From positions 2,927-9,911 of the forward strand of contig JAHEAM010000114.1 in assembly GCA_024642765.1 (NCBI GenBank): a DNA stretch of 6,985 nucleotides, written 5' to 3'. Shown piece after piece: positions 1-5,596 of the stretch; the first letter of the stretch is position 1, and every line of letters begins with the position of its first letter. The position numbers and the translations under genes were made by a program. Below the pieces are notes generated by a model. It was not told the origin of the DNA, ran no database searches, and worked only from the letters and a program-made list of their open reading frames with translations. Source of the stretch: Planctomycetaceae bacterium. GTDB taxonomy: Bacteria; Planctomycetota; Planctomycetia; Pirellulales; Pirellulaceae.

Positions 1-774
1 TCTTTGTTGGTTGCCACTTGTCTTTTGGTTGGCTCGTCTGCAGCATATGCCGATTTGATTGCTGATTATAATTTCACAACCATTACAGATCCAAATGAAA
101 ACACTGAAACGTTCTTGTCGTCAAGTGTTGACACTAGTGGTATTTCAAATGCTTCTGTAATGACGAGTCCGTCTACAGATTTTACTAGCACTGCACACAC
201 AACGACGCGAGTAAACCCCGAATTTGGAGACGTTTACAATAATGCAGGAAATCAGGCTATTGGTTGGTCGGCACGATCAAACAATCCAGCTACAGATTTC
301 GGAGTATATTTGCCAGTAAACACATTTTTTACATTTAACAATGTTTCAGTCGTTGGACCACTTAGCTACGAAACCTTGACAGTGGACACTGGGGTTTTTA
401 ATACCCTTGGTAATTTAACTGCCTATGATTATACACTCTCTTACAGCTTAGATAACGTCTCCTTCTCGGTTGTTTCGACGATCAATTCAGGTGCTGGGCC
501 AAACCAAGCTGCAACAATTACCGCAAATGGAACCGCAGTCAGAAATATTAGTTTTGACCTAAGTGCAATTGGAAATCAATCCGGCACTGTATTTTTTCGT
601 TTGGATCCAATTGCCTCAACGGGTGCATTTCAAAATGGTGCACAGTCCCAACGGGCTGGATTCATTGATAACGTGCAACTTTTTGCAACGCCCGTACCAG
701 AGCCATCATCAATACTTTTATTGAGTGGACTATTTACGGCTGGTCTTTTCCGTAGACGCAAGAATTCCGCCTAA
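1..774 (+). CDS. PEP-CTERM sorting-domain exported protein (5' end cut by window)
   Basis: This is an exported protein predicted to be sorted at the envelope by the PEP-CTERM/exosortase route. The visible part begins with a hydrophobic stretch and a signal-peptidase-like site (SSAAYA followed by DLIADY). The body is Ser/Thr/Asn-rich and beta-strand-like, as in many planctomycete and verrucomicrobial proteins of this class. The last 28 residues are a textbook PEP-CTERM tail: a VPEPSS motif, a short hydrophobic helix, then FRRRK before the stop. A TTG at position 4 could start translation (256 residues), but that start leaves no basic n-region before the hydrophobic core, and the frame is open to the window edge. 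The real start therefore probably lies upstream. An intrinsic terminator follows closely, so this is the last gene of its transcript. The middle domain gives no specific function. The gene reads as more AT-rich, with more A/T-ending codons, than the genes after it. The class call is strong; the biological role is unknown. Confidence 0.9.
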   Translation, partial: SLLVATCLLVGSSAAYADLIADYNFTTITDPNENTETFLSSSVDTSGISNASVMTSPSTDFTSTAHTTTRVNPEFGDVYNNAGNQAIGWSARSNNPATDFGVYLPVNTFFTFNNVSVVGPLSYETLTVDTGVFNTLGNLTAYDYTLSYSLDNVSFSVVSTINSGAGPNQAATITANGTAVRNISFDLSAIGNQSGTVFFRLDPIASTGAFQNGAQSQRAGFIDNVQLFATPVPEPSSILLLSGLFTAGLFRRRKNSA

Positions 775-810
775 TAACTGCCACAAAGATTGTTTGTGTA
801 CAAAGTTTAG

Positions 811-843
811 AGCCAGCCATTTCGGCTGGCTTTTTCTATTTTT
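811..843 (+). terminator. Intrinsic terminator after the PEP-CTERM gene
   Basis: A perfect 8-bp stem (agccagcc at 811-818 with ggctggct at 824-831) closes a 5-nt loop. It is followed at once by a T-rich run to about 844. It starts 36 nt after the stop codon at 774, so it should end the PEP-CTERM transcript. It also separates that gene from the next one, whose start is only about 20 nt further on. Confidence 0.9.
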
Positions 844-848
844 TCGGC

Positions 849-852
849 GAGG
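849..852 (+). promoter_or_regulatory. Ribosome binding site of the DUF3472-like gene
   Basis: GAGG lies 9 nt before the ATG at 862. It is the clearest Shine-Dalgarno-like site in the window and supports this start. An in-frame start further upstream would fall in or before the terminator. Confidence 0.6.
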
Positions 853-861
853 TATCCAAAA

Positions 862-2667
862 ATGATTGCATCCGATTTTAATGTGGTTTCCATTTTTGGC
901 TTTGTTCTTGCGAGCTTAACCACATCAATTGTCTTTGCCCAAGGTTTCGGGGGCGAAGGTTATGATCAGCTTCGCGTCGGCGTCGATCCTGGGTTTCCCG
1001 CTCAGCAGGCCACGTCCGACCATCTTTCGCTTGAAATCAATACTTGCTACGCCGAATCTCCCGGAACTCTTAAGCTCAAATACGAAAACGACCGCAAACA
1101 AGAAAAAATTCTCACGCATGCCGGATTTCGATCGATAGCGTCAGGTTTAGTTTGCGATGGCAGCGCTGTCGTTTGGGGTATAGACTTCGCGAACGCAGGA
1201 GCGATTCAAGTCACGCCCCAAATGATCGTCCAGCAGACGGGATCTAACACGAACCTCAACGTGGAATTGGTGAGCGTGACGCCTGAGAACGAACGCGAAA
1301 TTATTGCCAATGCAGAACTAAGTACGGGTTCCGCCAGCCAATCAACCGCTCCGCAACAGTCCGTAACAATTGACGTACCGGCAGCCGGTTTTTACGAACT
1401 TAAACTCCGTGCCCCGAAAAACGACAAGCCAACAGTCGTCGGCACAGTCACTGGACTGGAACTCGCAGGTGATGCCATTCCGGAAGCACGTGTAATGACC
1501 ATTCGCTCTCCGCGAGCTGGTGCCGTCCATTGTCATTTCGGTTCCTCAAAAAAGCCAAGCGACGTCCAGCTTGCGGTGATTGAGGTTCGAATTGCAACTA
1601 GCGATCAACCAGGTCAGTACTTTCCAGTCACAACGCCTTTTGGGTATTTCGGTTCGACCTGGAAAAACGACGTTCAGCGTTTTGGTGGTGTCAATTTTTC
1701 TGTTTGGTCGCCAACTGAAAGTGCCAAAGCCGGTGATATTCCCAACCTCTCCCGACTCCTTGCCTATCGCGAAGACGCGGTATACACGGTTTTTGGTCAC
1801 GAGGGAATCGGCGTTAAACCAATCGGCGAAAACCCCTGGGATCAGATGAAACCGATTGATCACCAGGTCCTTGCAGTCCGATCCGAAGCAGGAACAGATT
1901 TCGATACTTACACAAGCTACTTTGCTAATTTTGACACGGGCAATTGGGAGTTGTTTGCGTCAGCGCAGAAAAAGGCAGAACCCAAAAAACCTACGTCGCT
2001 TGGCGTTGGACATTTCATGGAGGTTCTCTATCCGTCGCCACACATGCGGCGCGAGTCTCAAGTTCGCGGCTGGTTGCGAACAACCAAGGGAGATTGGTTG
2101 CAAATTGATCAAATCAGCCATCAAAAGTATCAAGCTGCGAAAGACATGTCGCATCGTCGATGGGGCGTGACCGAAGACGGTTGGTTTTATATTTCAACTG
2201 GCGGTTGGTATCCCAACGATGCCATGCCCGAAACAATCGAGTTGCCCAAAAAATTTCTGCTCAAGGAGAAAGATCGGCCGAAATTCCTGACGGGTGAATT
2301 TGAAAAATCGTTGCTCGAACTTCCAATCCAGTTTAGCAAAATTGAGTCCAACAAGATCAAGTCGGATTCAGCCGTTATCGAATTCGATGTTGCACCCAAC
2401 GATTTCTCGGGATCATGTGTTGTTTATTACGGAAGTGCCGACCGTGCAACATTCCCCCAAGACATCAACAACCGAAATTATCCTTATGTGGAAAAATGGA
2501 AATGGGACCGCTTGGTTGACGTGGCCAAAGTCAAGGGCGGCAAGAACACCGTGCAGTTGAAAGACCTGGAATCCGGCAAAGAATATTGGTTTCGCCTTTT
2601 GATTAAGGGCAATGGTTATCAGGTTTGGAGCCCTCAATCACAATCTTTTTCAACTACGAAGCGCTAG
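862..2667 (+). CDS. Secreted DUF3472-like protein with C-terminal Fn3-like domain
   Basis: This is a 601-residue exported protein of unknown function. Residues 1-26 look like a signal peptide, with a hydrophobic core at about 8-25 and cleavage after VFA before QGF, although the n-region lacks Lys/Arg. Residues 155-245 read as a beta-sandwich-like module. Residues about 245-465 resemble DUF3472: FGYFGSTWKNDV, NFSVWSP, a Gly-rich HEGIG segment, DTYTSYFANFDTGNWELFAS, a run of aromatic residues, then WFYISTGGWYPND. DUF3472 proteins are typically secreted and often sit beside carbohydrate-binding modules, so polysaccharide or surface binding is a guess. Residues about 485-598 look like a fibronectin type III domain, with the typical LESGKEYWFRLLIKGNGY strand and a final SFST strand. 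No catalytic motif is evident. The gene stands alone between a terminator and a 174-nt spacer. The CDS is near certain; the DUF3472 call is from memory and moderate. Confidence 0.85.
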   Translation: MIASDFNVVSIFGFVLASLTTSIVFAQGFGGEGYDQLRVGVDPGFPAQQATSDHLSLEINTCYAESPGTLKLKYENDRKQEKILTHAGFRSIASGLVCDGSAVVWGIDFANAGAIQVTPQMIVQQTGSNTNLNVELVSVTPENEREIIANAELSTGSASQSTAPQQSVTIDVPAAGFYELKLRAPKNDKPTVVGTVTGLELAGDAIPEARVMTIRSPRAGAVHCHFGSSKKPSDVQLAVIEVRIATSDQPGQYFPVTTPFGYFGSTWKNDVQRFGGVNFSVWSPTESAKAGDIPNLSRLLAYREDAVYTVFGHEGIGVKPIGENPWDQMKPIDHQVLAVRSEAGTDFDTYTSYFANFDTGNWELFASAQKKAEPKKPTSLGVGHFMEVLYPSPHMRRESQVRGWLRTTKGDWLQIDQISHQKYQAAKDMSHRRWGVTEDGWFYISTGGWYPNDAMPETIELPKKFLLKEKDRPKFLTGEFEKSLLELPIQFSKIESNKIKSDSAVIEFDVAPNDFSGSCVVYYGSADRATFPQDINNRNYPYVEKWKWDRLVDVAKVKGGKNTVQLKDLESGKEYWFRLLIKGNGYQVWSPQSQSFSTTKR

Positions 2668-2750
2668 GCGTTCCTACCGAGTTTAATCTACCAAGAGGCG
2701 ACTTACTGCAGAATGCAGCGATGATAAGGGTTCGTTTCTTGGGACCTATT

Positions 2751-2769
2751 CGATGAAATCACTTCATCG
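2751..2769 (+). terminator. Weak candidate terminator after the DUF3472-like gene
   Basis: A perfect 7-bp inverted repeat (cgatgaa at 2751-2757, ttcatcg at 2763-2769) has a 5-nt loop and is followed by ttt. It lies 83 nt after the stop at 2667. The stem has only three G/C pairs and the T-run is short, so it is a weak terminator. It may instead be part of the leader of the DAHP synthase gene. Small hairpins flank it (ctgca/tgcag at 2706-2718 and ttaag/cttaa at 2771-2784). Confidence 0.3.
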
Positions 2770-2841
2770 TTTAAGATGACTTAATCGGTGTGACGTTTCT
2801 GTCTTGCCAGCCCCTAGAATTCCTGAACTCATTTTCAACTC

Positions 2842-4206
2842 ATGCCAAAATCAAACGCCGAATCGTGGCAACCCAACTCATGGCAATCCAAGCCGGCGAC
2901 GCAACAGCCTGTTTACGCAAATGCCCAAGCCCTAGAGTCCGCGCTCCAGCGATTGAGACGTTTGCCACCTTTGGTAACCAGTTGGGAAATTGAATCGCTC
3001 AAAAACCAATTGTCTGATGTTCAGCGAGGCAATTCGTTTTTGCTTCAAGGCGGGGATTGCAGCGAAAACCTTGAGGACTGTTCAACGGACGCGATTGTCC
3101 GCAATCTCAAAGTGCTAATGCAAATGAGTTTTGTGCTGATTCATGGCTCGATGCGCCGAGTCGTGCGAGTCGGCAGAATTGCTGGGCAATATGCAAAACC
3201 GCGTTCAAGCGATTTTGAAACTCGAAACGAACTTACGTTACCGGTCTATCGTGGCGACATCGTCAATCGCAGTGAGTTTACTACTGCCGACCGCGAACCC
3301 AATCCTGAATTGATGTTGCGTGGGTACGAGCGAGCCGCGCTGACATTGAACTTCATTCGCAGTTTGATTGGCGGCGGATTTGCGGACCTACATCATCCAG
3401 AAAACTGGGAGTTAGACTTCGCAACGAATTCGTCGCGAGCTTCGGATTACCGTGCGATGGTTCAATCGATTACCCAATCGTTGAAATTCATGGAAGTTGT
3501 CCTGTCAACAAACTTTCGTGAAAGCTATGGTGTCGATATCTTTACCTCGCATGAGGCATTGCTTCTTTCGTATGAAGAAGCCCAAACGCGTGGCGTACCG
3601 CGACGGCCTGGCTATTACAATCTAGGCACACACATGCCATGGATCGGCTATCGAACTAACGACTTGCAAGGAGCCCATGTCGAATACGTTCGCGGGATCC
3701 AAAACCCAATCGGAATCAAAGTCGGACCCCAGACGAGTTCGCAGCAACTGGTCGAACTATGCCGCACGATCAATCCTGAAAACGAGCCTGGAAAGATCAT
3801 ATTGATTCACCGATTCGGACACAAACAAATTGATGGCGTGTTGCCAAATTTGATTGCGGGCGTCCAGCAGCAAAAACTGCCTATCGTTTGGTGTTGCGAT
3901 CCGATGCATGGAAATACCTTTATGACTTCCAGCGGAATCAAAACTCGAAGTTTTGAAAATGTTTTTTCGGAGCTGGTTTCTGCCTTTGATATTCACCGCG
4001 ACGCCGGGACATATTTGGGAGGCGTTCACTTGGAATTAACTGGCGACAACGTCACGGAGTGCCTTGGCGGCGCATCCGAAGTAGCCGAGTTGGATCTCAC
4101 ACGAGCGTACAAGAGTACTGTTGATCCACGTTTAAACTACGATCAGGCGATGGAATTGGCGTTCCTCATTGCCAGCAAAATGCCGAAATCCACAACTCGC
4201 AAATAA
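2842..4206 (+). CDS. aroG: Class II 3-deoxy-D-arabino-heptulosonate 7-phosphate synthase
   Basis: This enzyme condenses phosphoenolpyruvate and erythrose 4-phosphate to DAHP, the first cytoplasmic step of the shikimate pathway. At 454 residues it has the size of the class II (plant/Mycobacterium tuberculosis AroG) type, not the shorter class I type. Family signatures are visible: the N-terminal W-x4-W with QQPVY, LLQGGDC at 67-73, VGRIAGQYAKPRS at 110-122, GAHVEYVRGIQNPIGIKVGP at 277-296, HRFGHK at 323-328, CDPMHGNT at 352-359, GGVHLELTGDNVTECLGG at 393-410 and DPRLNYDQ at 428-435. The four expected metal ligands map to Cys73, His356, Glu398 and Asp428. PEP-site residues map to Arg112, Lys119, Lys293 and Arg324. 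One oddity is that the usual W-[IV]-G-E-R-T segment reads WIGYRT at 267-272. The start is chosen because the family N-terminus begins right there, but no clear Shine-Dalgarno precedes it. The gene symbol follows the M. tuberculosis naming; names vary. Confidence 0.96.
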   Translation: MPKSNAESWQPNSWQSKPATQQPVYANAQALESALQRLRRLPPLVTSWEIESLKNQLSDVQRGNSFLLQGGDCSENLEDCSTDAIVRNLKVLMQMSFVLIHGSMRRVVRVGRIAGQYAKPRSSDFETRNELTLPVYRGDIVNRSEFTTADREPNPELMLRGYERAALTLNFIRSLIGGGFADLHHPENWELDFATNSSRASDYRAMVQSITQSLKFMEVVLSTNFRESYGVDIFTSHEALLLSYEEAQTRGVPRRPGYYNLGTHMPWIGYRTNDLQGAHVEYVRGIQNPIGIKVGPQTSSQQLVELCRTINPENEPGKIILIHRFGHKQIDGVLPNLIAGVQQQKLPIVWCCDPMHGNTFMTSSGIKTRSFENVFSELVSAFDIHRDAGTYLGGVHLELTGDNVTECLGGASEVAELDLTRAYKSTVDPRLNYDQAMELAFLIASKMPKSTTRK

Positions 4207-4257
4207 GATTGCCAATTGGATTTCGGCGGCTAAGTCACACTCGATACTCTTGAGCAC

Positions 4258-4282
4258 GCCCGGCAACAATAATGTTGTGGGC
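4258..4282. other. Hairpin between convergent genes, possible terminator
   Basis: An imperfect hairpin pairs gccc with gggc (4258-4261/4279-4282) and caaca with tgttg (4264-4268/4273-4277) around an ataa loop, with a small internal loop. It lies 52 nt after the DAHP synthase stop, between convergent genes. The nearest T-rich stretch on the plus strand starts only about 18 nt later, so a terminator role is tentative. Nothing else is recognisable in 4207-4413. Confidence 0.3.
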
Positions 4283-4413
4283 CATGCATTTCGGAGAAGT
4301 ATTATTTTCTATTTGGGCGCAAGACGTCAAAACGTTATGAAAACGCTTTTTTTGGGACTAGCCCCGAATCACAAACCGATTAAGCAAGGAACTAGCGAGA
4401 ATTGCTTTGTCGC

Positions 4414-4596
4414 TTATTCAGCAAGTCCTAATGACTTCAAAGCATCATTAGCGCCTGTGGTCATTTTTCGAACTTTATTTGCAATATTTTCTTTTTCTGA
4501 AGCCGAAGCTTTGGTCAATTTTCGACGAAAAGCGGTCATTTTTTCCGAGCGTTTTCGACGTCGTCGTAGTTCTCGTTGTCTTTCACTACCAGCCAT
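4414..4596 (-). CDS. Small Arg/Lys-rich protein (DUF6800-like)
   Basis: This is a predicted 60-residue, strongly basic cytoplasmic protein of unknown function. Residues 3-18 read GSERQRELRRRRKRSE, followed by a charged, probably helical segment (KMTAFRRKLTKAS, then EKENIANKVRKMTTGA) and a short tail ending LGLAE. There is no signal peptide, membrane segment or cysteine. The ERxRELRRRRxR opening matches my recollection of short planctomycete proteins annotated as DUF6800, a family without known function. The basic helix could bind nucleic acid or ribosomes, but that is a guess. It lies downstream of the FKBP gene on the same strand, 151 nt away, with hairpins between, so it may have its own transcript. 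The opposite-strand frame is longer but shows no family features and overlaps the DAHP synthase end, so I prefer the minus-strand reading. No strong Shine-Dalgarno is seen. Confidence 0.72.
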   Translation of the reverse strand: MAGSERQRELRRRRKRSEKMTAFRRKLTKASASEKENIANKVRKMTTGANDALKSLGLAE

Positions 4597-4648
4597 AAAA
4601 ATGCAGTCCCGTTAGTCTTGTAAACTTGAATCGAATTAAACACCCCAG

Positions 4649-4690
4649 GAGCCAAATGCTCTAGAGGTCGCTATGTCTAGTCTTTGGCTC
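4649..4690. other. Nested inverted repeat between FKBP and small basic gene
   Basis: A perfect 8-bp inverted repeat (gagccaaa at 4649-4656, tttggctc at 4683-4690) encloses a second one (ctaga at 4661-4665, tctag at 4676-4680) with a 10-nt apical loop. As RNA it would fold into a two-tier stem with a small internal loop on either strand. On the minus strand it sits 53 nt before the small basic gene and 58 nt after the FKBP stop. It could be a leader structure, a processed end or a small RNA. No T-run follows, so it is not a standard terminator. Confidence 0.45.
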
Positions 4691-4701
4691 AATAATCTAG
4701 C

Positions 4702-4716
4702 AAAGCCGACGGCTTT
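4702..4716 (-). terminator. Candidate terminator of the FKBP gene
   Basis: A perfect 6-bp inverted repeat (aaagcc at 4702-4707, ggcttt at 4711-4716) has a 3-nt loop and lies 31 nt after the FKBP stop on the minus strand. The three T residues closing the 3' arm are part of the stem, and the following sequence is only moderately T-rich. It is compact and well placed but not a strong terminator. Confidence 0.45.
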
Positions 4717-4747
4717 AGGCAAACGCATCCTGCCCTGAAAAAACGAA

Positions 4748-5320
4748 TTAATTGACTTCGATCAATTCAACTATGAAATGGAGCGTAGCATTTGGGGGAA
4801 TTCCTTGGCCACCGGCCCCATAACCCAAATCTGGCGGTACTTCAAGTTCGACCATACCACCAACACCGATTTTCTTCATCCCAAGTTGCCATCCGCGTAT
4901 CAATTCATTGAGCGTGAAGGTCACCGGCGCTTCATTTCGGTATGAGCTGTCAAAGATGTCGCCGTTATCCAGCCAGCCCTTGTAGTCAACAGTCACCTTG
5001 CTTAAGGCATTTGGTTTTTGGCCATCACTTAACCTGAGGATTCGATACTTTAAACCCAAATCGGTTGTCGTAAATTCTTGCTGAGCGTCGTCAGCGATCT
5101 TTCCTGGTTTGCGTTTCTCTTTTGAGTCTGAGGGACCTGTCACCAGTGATCCAGCCGGCGGCTCCCACTTTTTTTCGACTGGTCGTTCCGGTCTAACGGG
5201 TCTGGATGGTTTTGTATCAACGACGACTTTATCAGCTGTTTCAGTTGTCAGCAAAAACGCGGACAAACCGATGAAAACGCAGCTAACAATGACAGCGGTC
5301 CAAGTGAGAAGTGGATTCAT
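4748..5320 (-). CDS. Membrane-anchored FKBP-type peptidyl-prolyl cis-trans isomerase
   Basis: This 190-residue protein is predicted to speed proline cis-trans isomerisation during folding of exported proteins. Residues 4-25 form one hydrophobic segment, probably an uncleaved anchor or signal. Residues 30-82 are a polar, Pro/Lys/Arg-rich linker. Residues 84-190 are one complete FKBP domain: VTVDYKGWLDNGDIFDSSY, then NELIRGWQLGMKKIGVGG, PPDLGYGAGGQGIPPNATL and the terminal HFIVELIEV strand. FKBP12-type pocket residues are present: Tyr113, Phe123, Asp124, Phe135, Ile141, Trp144, Tyr167, Ile174 and Phe182. The domain should therefore be active and able to bind FK506-like ligands. Cys14 in IVSC loosely fits a lipobox, but the hydrophobic run continues past it and there is no basic n-region. 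Charge around the anchor does not settle topology; a periplasmic domain is inferred from the family. The gene is divergent from pyrB across a 276-nt spacer. No Shine-Dalgarno is evident before the ATG. Confidence 0.95.
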   Translation of the reverse strand: MNPLLTWTAVIVSCVFIGLSAFLLTTETADKVVVDTKPSRPVRPERPVEKKWEPPAGSLVTGPSDSKEKRKPGKIADDAQQEFTTTDLGLKYRILRLSDGQKPNALSKVTVDYKGWLDNGDIFDSSYRNEAPVTFTLNELIRGWQLGMKKIGVGGMVELEVPPDLGYGAGGQGIPPNATLHFIVELIEVN

Positions 5321-5375
5321 AGCCAGAAATTAGTACAGTAGAAGGAATGAACATTTATGTGACATCCTACCAAGA

Positions 5376-5412
5376 AAAATGGCAAAATTGAAGCGAGTTG
5401 TTTTGCCATTTT
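5376..5412. repeat. Perfect 12-bp inverted repeat in the divergent FKBP-pyrB spacer
   Basis: aaaatggcaaaa (5376-5387) and ttttgccatttt (5401-5412) are exact reverse complements around a 13-nt spacer. The element starts 56 nt from the FKBP start codon and ends 184 nt before the pyrB start. It could be an operator for one or both divergent genes, or an RNA hairpin in a leader. The A-rich left and T-rich right arms also look like a bidirectional terminator, which would be odd between divergent starts. The rest of 5321-5596 shows no convincing promoter. Confidence 0.6.
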
Positions 5413-5596
5413 GCTGAATTGTCGCGACGCAACTTACGTTGATGGGTCCGCTTTTAAATCGCAAAAACCGGTATGAACCGCAACGAATCGGCAGTCTGGA
5501 CAAGGCACGTTTTACGTTTGGTATTTTCGATTATATTGAGTCAGCACAACAAAATTCTGTGTCGAAGACGCTGGGGGAATTACCAATCGGAATCCT

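Noticed and set aside
1546..1863. 105-residue minus-strand frame and similar long frames antisense to the DUF3472-like gene
   Set aside because: They are shadows of a well-supported gene, with compositions and no motifs expected of real proteins.
2790..2993. Phe-containing open frame starting at a GTG before the DAHP synthase, considered as an attenuator leader peptide
   Set aside because: It continues about 150 nt into the DAHP synthase gene in another frame and has no terminator/antiterminator pair beside it, so it is a shadow frame and not a leader.
4169..4615. 148-residue plus-strand open frame overlapping the DAHP synthase end
   Set aside because: It starts inside the DAHP synthase gene, has no recognisable domain, and its second half is the antisense of the small basic gene, whose protein looks like a real family.
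5279..5320. Lipoprotein signal in the FKBP N-terminus (IVSC at residues 11-14)
   Set aside because: It only loosely fits a lipobox: there is no Lys/Arg n-region and the hydrophobic segment continues about 10 residues beyond the Cys.
5511..5537. Promoter-like TTTACG and TATATT pair upstream of pyrB
   Set aside because: The spacing is about 15 nt and both boxes are weak matches, so it is not better than chance in AT-rich spacer DNA.
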